From Bifidobacterium sp. ESL0800 (GTDB taxonomy: Bacteria > Actinomycetota > Actinomycetes > Actinomycetales > Bifidobacteriaceae), in the NCBI RefSeq assembly GCF_029395355.1, contig NZ_CP113913.1, positions 496,001 to 560,000 of the forward strand: a stretch of DNA of 64,000 nucleotides, read 5' to 3'. Under the pieces are notes generated by a model, which did no database searches, was not told the origin of the DNA, and was given only the letters and a program-made list of their open reading frames with translations. This document shows, one piece after another, positions 19,036-26,844 of the stretch. A program made the position numbers and the translations under genes. Position 1 is the first letter of the stretch; every line of letters begins with the position of its first letter.

Positions 19036-19074
19036 ACCTGTCAGGCAGCGATTGGAAAGTGCTGTCTGACAGGT
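19036..19074 (-). terminator. Terminator after the DUF4173 gene
   Basis: ACCTGTCAGGCAGC (19036-19049) pairs with GCTGTCTGACAGGT (19061-19074), one G-T pair and an 11-base loop. It lies between the stop of the DUF4173 gene and the start of the methyltransferase. The trailing T run is weak. Confidence 0.65.
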
Positions 19075-19120
19075 AATGATTAATAGCAATAGGGAAGGAT
19101 GGGGCGCTCGATCATCCCTC

Positions 19121-20863
19121 CTAGATTCCCCATACCGGCCACTGTGTTTCGCTGGTGTTTATCTCGATTTCGTGGATTGCGTCCGCGGCGGCGTCTCTTG
19201 TCGATTCGGTCGGAGCTTGAGCCTTCAAGCGGTTGAGCGGGCCGATGGCCGACGAGGGGAGCTGACCGAGATAATCCGTATCGACTACTTCGATATTGCC
19301 GTTCAAGTAGCCGTCCACATCGACGTTGGCGATGATGGTGTCGGGCTGAATGAAAGCAAAAACAAGCCACAGTGCGAGCGTACCGAAAAATGCGACACGG
19401 AACAGTTCAAACGTCGGGCTTAGCAGTTTCCACACCGTGGCCACGAGCAGGAACGCGATGGCGACCATACCCCAGTATGTCAGCAGGCGTAGGCGCGTCA
19501 GGCCGTATTTATTGACGTACAGACTCATACGCCAGACGGCCGAGACCAACATCACCGTCGTGGAGGCGACCAGCACGAGTTCGAGCGTCAGCAGGGACTT
19601 CGCACGTTTTCCGTGCTTGTGCAGGTAGAGGCAGGCCATCACGATGATGAGGTTGATGGCTGTGACACCGACAAGCTGGAAGAATCCCGCGCGGGCGTAG
19701 GCTGCGTAGCCTCCGAAGCGTTTCAGCGTGTCCACGCCGCCGAACAGATATGTCGATTGAATGATCGCAAATACCAGATACACCGCGTCGAGCATGGCAA
19801 GCATCGTGTTGAGCGTAGCGGTCGAGGCATGATGATGGGAGATACTTGTGCGGAAATCGGCTTTATGATGCGGGTAACGCAGGCCGAAGAGCAAGGAAAA
19901 AGCGAGTGGGATGATCACTATGAAACGAATGGCATCCAGGAGGCGAGAACCGAAATCGATGTCGATGGCATTATCAAAAAGACGGTTGACGATCCATGCG
20001 AAATTGCCGTCAGCGGAGGATAGTGCAGGAACCACGATGGACAGTATCAGGATCGCGCACACCGCACCCATGATGATACTGCCGACCGCGTGTCCGCGCC
20101 CTTTTACCCACGATGAGGCGACGCGTCCCAAAACGGACCAATGACGGAACTGTTCGGTGATGAATGTGCCGAGCCCATGCAAGACCCCGCGCATGCGGAA
20201 CAGTTCGTCATCGTTTTCGCCGCTCAGCGACAGAACAGTCAGGGGCAGCGTTATGGCCAAGGCGCAAGCATTGAGTGCGCGGAGCCAGATGGCTTGAGAG
20301 AACGCGGGTACGAGCATAAGCGCCACAGTGCAGACAAGCAGGGCGAGTGACAGTTTTGACATGTGCGGATGCTGCTGTTTCACCGGTTTTGCCTGCTCGG
20401 TGTCTTGCGATTCAGGGGGCTTTTTCGGGTTCTGCGGTTCCTGTTTTCGTCTTAAAAACCAGGCGCAACCGAGGAATGTCAACAGGCAGACGCTCAATGC
20501 CACACCTCCCGCGATTGCGAAATATCCTGAAAGACGCAGAGGCGAAACGCAAATGCACCAAAGCAGCGAGAGTGCGATTGCGCAGATTAGCGAGGCTTTG
20601 TCGGCCTTGGTCAGCGGGGCAGGCGGAACCGTCGCACTCACCGCGTTGGAACTTGCATTCGCTGTATTGGTCGTGTTCTTTGCTGTGCTTGTGTCGATGG
20701 TTCCGGCATCGGCGCTCGCAGAGGTTGCGTCGCTGACTTCGTTCTGGGCAATGGCTTCGGATGGAGAAACGGAAGGTTCTGTGTAGGGATTCGTGGTAGA
20801 TCCTGTTTTGTGCTTGGTTTCGTTCGTTACAGGCCGTTTTTGGGTATAGTTGTCCTTAGACAT
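19121..20863 (-). CDS. DUF4173/DUF4153-family multi-pass membrane protein
   Basis: A 580-residue protein with a Thr/Ser/Asn-rich cytoplasmic N terminus (1-85) and about 11-12 predicted membrane spans between 88 and 520. A hydrophilic Pro/Gln/Lys loop (about 135-170) is visible. The region GGYAAYARAGFFQLVGVTAINL (about 376-398) is the signature seen in DUF4173 proteins. A soluble C-terminal tail (about 525-580) follows the last span. Function is unknown for the family. It lies 84 bases downstream of the HTH gene, on the same strand, and may share its transcript. Confidence 0.82.
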   Translation of the reverse strand: MSKDNYTQKRPVTNETKHKTGSTTNPYTEPSVSPSEAIAQNEVSDATSASADAGTIDTSTAKNTTNTANASSNAVSATVPPAPLTKADKASLICAIALSLLWCICVSPLRLSGYFAIAGGVALSVCLLTFLGCAWFLRRKQEPQNPKKPPESQDTEQAKPVKQQHPHMSKLSLALLVCTVALMLVPAFSQAIWLRALNACALAITLPLTVLSLSGENDDELFRMRGVLHGLGTFITEQFRHWSVLGRVASSWVKGRGHAVGSIIMGAVCAILILSIVVPALSSADGNFAWIVNRLFDNAIDIDFGSRLLDAIRFIVIIPLAFSLLFGLRYPHHKADFRTSISHHHASTATLNTMLAMLDAVYLVFAIIQSTYLFGGVDTLKRFGGYAAYARAGFFQLVGVTAINLIIVMACLYLHKHGKRAKSLLTLELVLVASTTVMLVSAVWRMSLYVNKYGLTRLRLLTYWGMVAIAFLLVATVWKLLSPTFELFRVAFFGTLALWLVFAFIQPDTIIANVDVDGYLNGNIEVVDTDYLGQLPSSAIGPLNRLKAQAPTESTRDAAADAIHEIEINTSETQWPVWGI

Positions 20864-20946
20864 GGTGGTTTCCTTTTCAAAATCGTATGGTTGACTGTTG
20901 TTGTCGGGCCACTGCGTTGTGGCGAACTGAAGTAAGGGTTATGGAG

Positions 20947-21159
20947 CTATCCCTCCGGTTCGTAGTGCAGCAAATCGGCGGGCTGGCAGTCCAGTTCCTG
21001 GCAGATGGCGGCCAGCGTGGTGAAGCGCACTGCACGGGCCTTGCCGGTTTTGAGGATCGAGAGGTTCGCCACCGTCACGCCCACGCGTTGCGAGAGTTCG
21101 GTCAGTGTCATGCGCCGGTCGGCGAGGATGTCGTCGAGGGTTACCGTGATGCGTCCCAT
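20947..21159 (-). CDS. Small XRE/Cro-type helix-turn-helix regulator
   Basis: A 70-residue protein consisting of little more than one helix-turn-helix (MTLTELSQRVGVTVANLSIL, about 17-36) with the C-terminal QELDCQPADLL typical of the small HTH family paired with DUF2975 membrane proteins. It begins one base after the stop of the DUF2975 gene (TGA-C-ATG), so translation is coupled. The pairing suggests that the membrane partner modulates or is regulated by this factor; that is inference. Confidence 0.9.
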   Translation of the reverse strand: MGRITVTLDDILADRRMTLTELSQRVGVTVANLSILKTGKARAVRFTTLAAICQELDCQPADLLHYEPEG

Positions 21160-21160
21160 G

Positions 21161-21706
21161 TCAGATCACCAGGTCGTTTTCGTCTTTGAGTTCGGTCGCG
21201 GCGGCGGTTAATGAGGCGAGTGCCACGGATACCACGGCAAGCACTGTGCAGAAGACGAAGGCCACGCCCGTGCCCAGTATGGTTCGCCCGCGTGTGTTGG
21301 TCAGCCCAAAGGCGGCTGCGACCAGCTCGATGATCCAGATTGCTGCCGAGACGCCGAAAGCCCCGCCAATCGTACGCAGATTGCGGACGTTGCTGTTGGT
21401 GAAGGTCTCTTCGCGTCCGATTGCCACAAAAAGTCGCCATGCGTATACCGCCACCACGGCCAAAGGCAGCATGCCGGTTGTGGCGAACAGAGCGGAGCCC
21501 TGCCTGAGGTCGCCGACCCTTTCGGCTGCGGGAAGCACGAGCAGCACGATGGCCAGGCATATCACGACCGCGAAGACGTCCGTGGCTTCGAGCAGAACCG
21601 CCAGCGTGTGGTGCGACATATGCGCCTTGCGCTTGTAGGGTTCGGTGTCGGATGTGTCTTGCCGAATTTTGCCGCCGCAAGTGTTTGTGTGTTCTTGGGC
21701 TCTCAT
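21161..21706 (-). CDS. DUF2975-family membrane protein
   Basis: A 181-residue protein with four predicted membrane spans (about 40-60, 75-95, 118-140, 150-172) after a polar N terminus. The segment FVAIGREETFTNSNVRNLRTIG between spans two and three is the DUF2975 hallmark, in which a short cytoplasmic loop reads E-x-F-x3-N-x3-LR. The ATG at 21706 is preceded by AAAGGAG; longer in-frame starts upstream have no such site and would add an unrelated leader. It is followed without a gap by a small HTH regulator, an arrangement common in this family. Confidence 0.87.
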   Translation of the reverse strand: MRAQEHTNTCGGKIRQDTSDTEPYKRKAHMSHHTLAVLLEATDVFAVVICLAIVLLVLPAAERVGDLRQGSALFATTGMLPLAVVAVYAWRLFVAIGREETFTNSNVRNLRTIGGAFGVSAAIWIIELVAAAFGLTNTRGRTILGTGVAFVFCTVLAVVSVALASLTAAATELKDENDLVI

Positions 21707-21990
21707 CTCAGTCTCCTTTGTCGCGCAGGCTATCCGTTGGTTACTTATCATAAGCGGTTCATATCGTTTTTCAATAAAAGGCATATCGTTTTTCAATAAA
21801 AACACAATTCGAAAATCAAAGCGTTTCGGGCCAAAGCGGAAATCGTTGATTTCCTGAACGGCATTGCTGTAGCGTTGACGATACATTCCAGAGCGATCCG
21901 GCCAGCTCGGCCACGGATTACGCAAGAGGAACGCCGAGAAGCGCGACGAGAAGAAAATACCGGGATACGGATAAGGATAGGAGAGCAACC

Positions 21991-23007
21991 ATGAAATTAG
22001 CAGTTCATGATTTGTTGATGCTCAACACCGGCGAGACGCCGAAAGAGAACGTGCAAAAAACCAGGGGACTCGTGCAATATGCCGAAAGTCTCGGATATAG
22101 CCGTTACTGGTTCTCCGAGCATCATGGCTTCCCGGCCAGCGCGAGCATTGCGCCCGAGCTGCTGGTGGCCTATTACGCGGCCGCCACGAAGACGATGCGC
22201 CTTGGTACAGGCGGCACCATGATCATGCATTATTCCCCGTTGAAGATTGCGGAGACCTTTAAGACGCTCGAGGCGATTGCACCGGGACGGATTGACTTGG
22301 GTCTGGGACGTGCCCCGGGCGGCGGCCCTGCGGAAATCATGGCCTTGTCCGAAGGACGGCCGATGCTTGATCGTGACCCGCAGATGTACGGCAAGATCAA
22401 CGACATTCTGGCGCTGCTTACCGATGGTCAGGCCGCTGATGCTAGCCCGCTCTATCGCAACGTTTTCGCCGCGCCTGATACAGACGAAGACATCCCGCAG
22501 CCGTGGATGCTCGGTTCGAGTGGACAGTCGGCGATGAAGGCCGCCGAGTTGGGCCTGGGCTATAGCTTCGTAAAATGGTTCGGCTACAATCCCGGCATTT
22601 CGCCCGCGGTGTTCAGGGCATATCGTGATTCCTTCAAGCCGAGTGTCTTCTTCGACCATCCCATCGTCAGCATGGATTATCGCGTGCTGATCTGCGAAAC
22701 TGAGGAGGAGCTGCATCGACACGAGAAGTCGTTCGAGCTGTCCTATCTCACCTTGGGCCAACCACAGGCCACATTGGTATCGCCGGACCGTGCGGAATCG
22801 TATGTCTACACTGAGGCTGACGAAGCCCGCTTGAAGCACGCTTATGACAACAGGATTTTGATCAAAGGCACCAAGCAGCAGGTCAAGGACATCCTCGACG
22901 AGGAGATTGCGGCGTTCCACATCGATGAGCTGATGGTTCATGTCCCGGTCTACAGCCTTGAGGCGCGAAAGAACACCTACAAGTACCTCGCGGACATGTA
23001 CTTGTGA
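21991..23007 (+). CDS. LLM-class flavin-dependent oxidoreductase (luciferase-like monooxygenase)
   Basis: A 338-residue TIM-barrel enzyme of the bacterial luciferase family that uses reduced flavin. Visible landmarks are LGYSRYWFSEHHGFPASASIAPELL (about 34-58), which lines the flavin pocket, MRLGTGGTMIMHYSPLKIAE (about 69-88), the phosphate-binding GRIDLGLGRAPGGGP (about 98-112) and PWMLGSSGQSAMKAAELGLGYSF (about 171-193). The length and start match the single-component LLM group; the substrate is not predictable. GGATAGGAG precedes the ATG. It is transcribed alone and ends at a strong terminator shared with the convergent catalase gene. Confidence 0.92.
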   Translation: MKLAVHDLLMLNTGETPKENVQKTRGLVQYAESLGYSRYWFSEHHGFPASASIAPELLVAYYAAATKTMRLGTGGTMIMHYSPLKIAETFKTLEAIAPGRIDLGLGRAPGGGPAEIMALSEGRPMLDRDPQMYGKINDILALLTDGQAADASPLYRNVFAAPDTDEDIPQPWMLGSSGQSAMKAAELGLGYSFVKWFGYNPGISPAVFRAYRDSFKPSVFFDHPIVSMDYRVLICETEEELHRHEKSFELSYLTLGQPQATLVSPDRAESYVYTEADEARLKHAYDNRILIKGTKQQVKDILDEEIAAFHIDELMVHVPVYSLEARKNTYKYLADMYL

Positions 23008-23073
23008 GCTACTACCTGCCGTATGCGATGACTGACCGGCTTCTACCATTGAAGACCAGTTAGAACCGTTCAA

Positions 23074-23124
23074 AAACAATGAAGAGGAAATCCCCACACA
23101 GGAAGGATTTCCTCTTCATTGTTT
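23074..23124. terminator. Bidirectional terminator between the LLM oxidoreductase and katA
   Basis: A perfect 20-bp stem: AAACAATGAAGAGGAAATCC (23074-23093) with its exact reverse complement at 23105-23124, and an 11-base loop. A-rich and T-rich ends on both sides suit termination in either direction for the two convergent genes. Confidence 0.9.
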
Positions 23125-23154
23125 CTAGGTGTAGATCACCTTATTAAAAAGAGA

Positions 23155-24612
23155 TTACTTTTTGATCTCGTCCATATCTAAACCAAGCGTTTCGGCCACG
23201 CGGGTGCCGTAGTCGGGGTCGGCCTTGTAGAGCTGGCGGGTCTCGAGCACCTGTATCTCGTGGGCGTGCTCGCCCTCGACCTGGCCGAGGCCTCCGGCGA
23301 TGGTGGCGACCAGACGCTGCTTCTCATCCTCGCTCAGGATGCGGTAGAGGTCGCCGGCGGCGGAGAAGTTGTCGGGTTCGTAGGCGGCGTAGTTGCCGGT
23401 CTTGCCTTCCAGTTGGTCGCCATGATTGCGGGCGGTGGTGTCCTCGGCCGGGCCGTCGTAGCTGTTCGGTTCGTAGTCGACGGCACCGTCCTGTGCGTTG
23501 TTGCTCATGAAGCCGTCGCGCTCGTAGTTGTGCGTCTCGACTACGGGTCGGTTGACCTTGAGCTGCTCGTAGTTGGCGCCGAGGCGGTAGCGTGCGGCGT
23601 CCTTGTAGGCGAAGATGCGGCCTTGCAGCATCTTGTCGGGGGAGGGCTCGATGCCCGGTACGAAGTTGGCCGGCGCGAACGCGGCCTCCTCCACGTCCTC
23701 GAAGTAGTTGTCGGGGTTGCGGTTCAGGGTGAACTCGCCGATTTCGATCAGCGGGTAGTCCTTGTGCGAGACGACCTTGGTGATGTCGAAGATGTCGTGC
23801 TTATAATCCAGCCCTTCCTCGTAGGGCAGGATCTGCACGCAGACCTTCCAGGACGGGTAGTTCTTCGATTCGATGGCGTCGAACAGCTCGTGCAGCAGGT
23901 AGTCGGTGTCTTCGCTGGAAGCCTTGACCGCGGCTTCCTCGCTCATGTTGACCACGCCCTGCTCGCTCATGAAGTGGTACTTGACCCAGAAGGCGGTGCC
24001 GTCGGCGGCCACCCACTTGAAGGTGTGGCTGCCGTAGCCGTTCATGGTGCGGTAGCTGGCCGGGTTGCCGCGGTCGCCCATCAGGTAGGTCACCTGGTGC
24101 ACGGTCTCGGGGGAGTGCGCCCAGAAGTCCCACTGGCGGGTCGCGTTGCGCAGGTGGGTGCGCGGGTCGCGCTTCTGGGAGTGGATGAAGTCGGGGAACT
24201 TCAGCGGGTCCTGGATGAAGAAGGTCGGGGTGTTGTTGCCCACGATGTCGTAGTTGCCCTGCTGGGTGTAGAAGCGCAGCGCGAAGCCCCGTACGTCGCG
24301 CAGGGTGTCGGGGTAGCCGAGCTCGCCGGCCACCTGCGAGAAGCGCAGGAAGATCGGGGTCTCCTTGCCCGCGCCGTTGAAGACGTCGGCCTTGGTGTAT
24401 TCGCTCATGTCGCGGGTGAGCTTGAAGGTGCCGTAGGCGCCGGCGCCCTTGGCGTGCACCACGCGCTCGGGGATGCGCTCGCGGTTGAAGTGCGCGAGCT
24501 TCTCGACCAGCTGATAGTCCTGCAGCAATACAGGGCCGCGAACACCGGCGGTCTGCGAATGGTTGTTGTCGGCCCACGGTTGGCCGGAAGCGGTATTGAG
24601 AGTGACAGTCAT
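23155..24612 (-). CDS. katA: Haem catalase (monofunctional, small-subunit type)
   Basis: Catalase converts hydrogen peroxide to water and oxygen. The 485-residue product has the usual small-subunit length. The active-site histidine lies in RIPERVVHAKGAGAYG (about residue 50), the distal Asn in DIVGNNTPTFF (about 121) and the proximal haem ligand tyrosine in RIFAYKDAARYRLGANY (about 330). The ATG at 24612 is preceded by GAAGGGA and gives the standard start MTVTLNTASGQPW. Most bifidobacteria lack catalase; the gene is reported mainly in bee-associated species. It is divergent from yaaA, another peroxide-stress gene, across a 368-base region. Codon usage looks like its neighbours, so recent transfer is not obvious. 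Confidence 0.96.
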   Translation of the reverse strand: MTVTLNTASGQPWADNNHSQTAGVRGPVLLQDYQLVEKLAHFNRERIPERVVHAKGAGAYGTFKLTRDMSEYTKADVFNGAGKETPIFLRFSQVAGELGYPDTLRDVRGFALRFYTQQGNYDIVGNNTPTFFIQDPLKFPDFIHSQKRDPRTHLRNATRQWDFWAHSPETVHQVTYLMGDRGNPASYRTMNGYGSHTFKWVAADGTAFWVKYHFMSEQGVVNMSEEAAVKASSEDTDYLLHELFDAIESKNYPSWKVCVQILPYEEGLDYKHDIFDITKVVSHKDYPLIEIGEFTLNRNPDNYFEDVEEAAFAPANFVPGIEPSPDKMLQGRIFAYKDAARYRLGANYEQLKVNRPVVETHNYERDGFMSNNAQDGAVDYEPNSYDGPAEDTTARNHGDQLEGKTGNYAAYEPDNFSAAGDLYRILSEDEKQRLVATIAGGLGQVEGEHAHEIQVLETRQLYKADPDYGTRVAETLGLDMDEIKK

Positions 24613-24980
24613 TGAAATCCCTTCTGTCATTTTGATGTATGAAGAAGATAACAATTCCGCCCGGTTTAAACAAGGGTTTCGTGCTCTTTTGTGGTCTTTT
24701 CTACATTTGGCCATCTGGCACTTGACAGCTCGGCTACTCGCTGTTTGCAATAGTTCGTGGAGTGATGCTGTGAAAAATGAATATGCATTCAGCGCAAGAG
24801 CCAGGAACGGCGTTTCGCTTTGGTTGCTGCAATTACATTGCCTGTGCAGGGCGTTTCAACGCCGTGTGTCATGGATTTTATACCGATTAATATGTACAGC
24901 CATGCGGATTCGCCTATGGAGATGTGTCGGATTCATGTTTCTTGACGTTTCGGCCTGCCGACTGGCTAGACTGGTGAATC
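24613..24980. promoter_or_regulatory. Divergent regulatory region katA/yaaA, with a likely leaderless yaaA promoter
   Basis: The 368-base gap contains no gene. On the plus strand TTGACG (24942-24947) and TAGACT (24967-24972) form a plausible -35/-10 pair with a 19-base spacer. The yaaA ATG follows only eight bases after the -10 element with no Shine-Dalgarno, so the yaaA mRNA is probably leaderless. A second TTGACA occurs near 24720. No clear OxyR- or PerR-type box was recognised. Confidence 0.5.
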
Positions 24981-25787
24981 ATGCATCTTCTTTTACCGCC
25001 ATCCGAAGGTAAGGCCGCACCGGCTGCCGGGCGCGCGTTCGATCTCGACTGCTTGTCCTTTTCCGAACTCAATGACGCCAGAGAAAAGGTTCTGCGCGCG
25101 TTGGTCGAGACGTCGAAACGCGAGGATGCCGGCGAAATATTGAAGGTCGGTGCCAAGGGGATGCGAGAGGTCGTTGCCCAGCGTGATATTCTCAATGCCC
25201 CGACCGCGGCAGCGCGTGAGGTCTATACCGGCGTGCTGTACGAGGCCGCACAGTTGCATCAAGGTGATGGTGTGCTGATTTTCTCGGGTTTGTTCGGTGT
25301 GACAACGGGCGAGGACTTGATACCCTCTTATCGGCTTTCAATGAATGTCTCGCTTCCCGGCATCGGTCCGTTGAAAACGTTCTGGCGCAAGGCGCTCGCG
25401 GGGTGGAGTCCGGAGGCCGGTTTTACCAAGGCTCCAAAACCGCAGGCGAAGAACGGCAGGTCGGTGGACGATTCGGCAACGCGAGAATCCTCAATAGGGG
25501 GCTGTGACGATACTGCCGACGTTACTGTCGATCTGCGTTCGGAACTCTATCGAGTCACTCAACCAGACGTGTCAAACGCGCGAGCCCATTGGTGGGACGT
25601 CCGCATCGCCGACTCGCGCAACAAGACAATCTCTCACATGGCCAAGCACTACCGAGGCTTATTGACGCGAGCCCTGCTCGATTCGCCAGCCCAGCCCGTA
25701 GACGAAGTCGCCCGCACGCTTGGCGCCACAGCTATCGAAAACGAAGGTAACATCCGCCATCTGACGTTGGTTCCTTTCGGCCTCTAG
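24981..25787 (+). CDS. yaaA: YaaA-family peroxide stress protein
   Basis: A 268-residue member of the YaaA/UPF0246 family; in E. coli YaaA limits intracellular iron under peroxide stress and so reduces Fenton damage. The hallmark N terminus LLPPSEGKA (residues 3-11) is present, followed by YTGVLYEAA (about 79-87), SGLFGVTTGEDLIPSYRLSM (about 99-118) and the C-terminal KTISHMAKHYRG. A less conserved Lys/Ser-rich stretch (about 150-180) looks like an inserted loop. Its position divergent from katA makes a shared role against hydrogen peroxide likely. Confidence 0.92.
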   Translation: MHLLLPPSEGKAAPAAGRAFDLDCLSFSELNDAREKVLRALVETSKREDAGEILKVGAKGMREVVAQRDILNAPTAAAREVYTGVLYEAAQLHQGDGVLIFSGLFGVTTGEDLIPSYRLSMNVSLPGIGPLKTFWRKALAGWSPEAGFTKAPKPQAKNGRSVDDSATRESSIGGCDDTADVTVDLRSELYRVTQPDVSNARAHWWDVRIADSRNKTISHMAKHYRGLLTRALLDSPAQPVDEVARTLGATAIENEGNIRHLTLVPFGL

Positions 25788-25792
25788 ACAAA

Positions 25793-25831
25793 TCGGTGGT
25801 TCCGTGTTCTGCTGTAATGCGAAACCACCGA
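25793..25831. terminator. Bidirectional terminator between yaaA and the MerR gene
   Basis: TCGGTGGTT (25793-25801) pairs perfectly with AACCACCGA (25823-25831) in the 59-base gap between two convergent genes. Confidence 0.6.
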
Positions 25832-25846
25832 ATTCGTTGACGAATG

Positions 25847-26653
25847 TCACTTCCACGCCACGTTGTCGAGGTCGACGCCTCGGGTGGCGGCGTTGGACTC
25901 GATGACTTCGCAGAGCCACTGGGCTAGGCCGGGCTCGATGTCGTCGTAGTGCTTTTTGAAGCGCGGGTCGGCGGCGTACATCCTGCCGAGGCAGACCTGC
26001 ATGGACGGGGTGACCTCGTAGTGGTAGAGCGACGCACGATGTTGTTCGGCGAGTTCATTGGCCTCGTCGCTGCCGGGCTTGACGCCGCGGCGCTTGGCGT
26101 CGGCCAGTTTCGTCTCGACTTCGCGCATGTGTCGCTCTTGCTTCATCTTCGTTTTCCCGTCCGTGGTGGTCTGGCGTTCGGCGAATTCCATCCATTGTTT
26201 GGTGTCGCCCCAACGATTTTTGGCCTCGCTCTGCCTCAGGTCGGGATTGGCGTTTTCTGTATTGGTCATGGTCGTTCCTTTCTCTGCCATGTCGATGAGC
26301 CGGTCGGTTTCGTCAAGGATTTTGCGGAGATGGTGCAATCTCTTCTCGAGGTCGTTTCGTCCCGCTTTGAGCTCCTTGACGACTTGCGGCGCAGGGGCAT
26401 CGAGCAGGCGCCCGATGCGCGTGGCCGGTACGCCCAGCTCCTTGTAGACGAGCAGACGACGGAGTCGATTCAGGTCACCCGGCACGTAAGCCCGATAACC
26501 GCTGGCATCGCGTCTCGGAGAGAGCAGACCAAGGTCTTCCCAATGCCGGAGCATACGCACGCTGACGTGGAACATCTGCGCCACTTCGCTGACTCTCAGG
26601 CCGATTGGCTCGGTCGATGCCCATGACGTTTTATCAGTATTGGTGTCGCTCAT
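25847..26653 (-). CDS. MerR-family regulator with C-terminal TipAS domain
   Basis: A 268-residue transcription factor. The N-terminal winged helix begins at LRVSEVAQMFHVSVRMLRHWEDLGLLSP (about 19-46), then the second wing YRAYVPGDLNRL and a long dimerisation helix (about 88-125, KELKAGRNDLEKRLHHLRKIL). The C-terminal part (about 130-268) reads as a TipAS antibiotic-recognition domain, with RWGDTKQWMEFAERQT and the terminal MYAADPRFKKHYDDIEPGLAQWL pattern. In Streptomyces TipAL activates its own gene on binding thiopeptides and other drugs. A matching palindrome in a 19-base promoter spacer lies upstream, so autoregulation is expected. No drug transporter target is adjacent. Confidence 0.93.
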   Translation of the reverse strand: MSDTNTDKTSWASTEPIGLRVSEVAQMFHVSVRMLRHWEDLGLLSPRRDASGYRAYVPGDLNRLRRLLVYKELGVPATRIGRLLDAPAPQVVKELKAGRNDLEKRLHHLRKILDETDRLIDMAEKGTTMTNTENANPDLRQSEAKNRWGDTKQWMEFAERQTTTDGKTKMKQERHMREVETKLADAKRRGVKPGSDEANELAEQHRASLYHYEVTPSMQVCLGRMYAADPRFKKHYDDIEPGLAQWLCEVIESNAATRGVDLDNVAWK

Positions 26654-26704
26654 TGTGTTCCTCCTTCGTATCTCGTCTGTGGCCGGCTTGCGGTCGCAAA
26701 AGAA

Positions 26705-26735
26705 ACGCTATGCCCTGACAATATGTCAGGGTCAA
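26705..26735 (-). promoter_or_regulatory. MerR-type promoter and operator of the TipAS regulator
   Basis: On the minus strand TTGACC (26735-26730) and TAGCGT (26710-26705) form -35 and -10 elements separated by 19 bases, the long spacer typical of MerR-activated promoters. The spacer carries the palindrome CCCTGACA-ATA-TGTCAGGG (26713-26731). It lies 52 bases upstream of the regulator start. Confidence 0.8.
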
Positions 26736-26844
26736 CAACCTTCGGCGTGTCGTACGGCTGGAGATATTCGGATTTCCGCGGCTTAGGGCCGGACTATGAT
26801 TTCAGATAAGAGACAACGGAGCGAATGACAGGGTTTGATATCAC

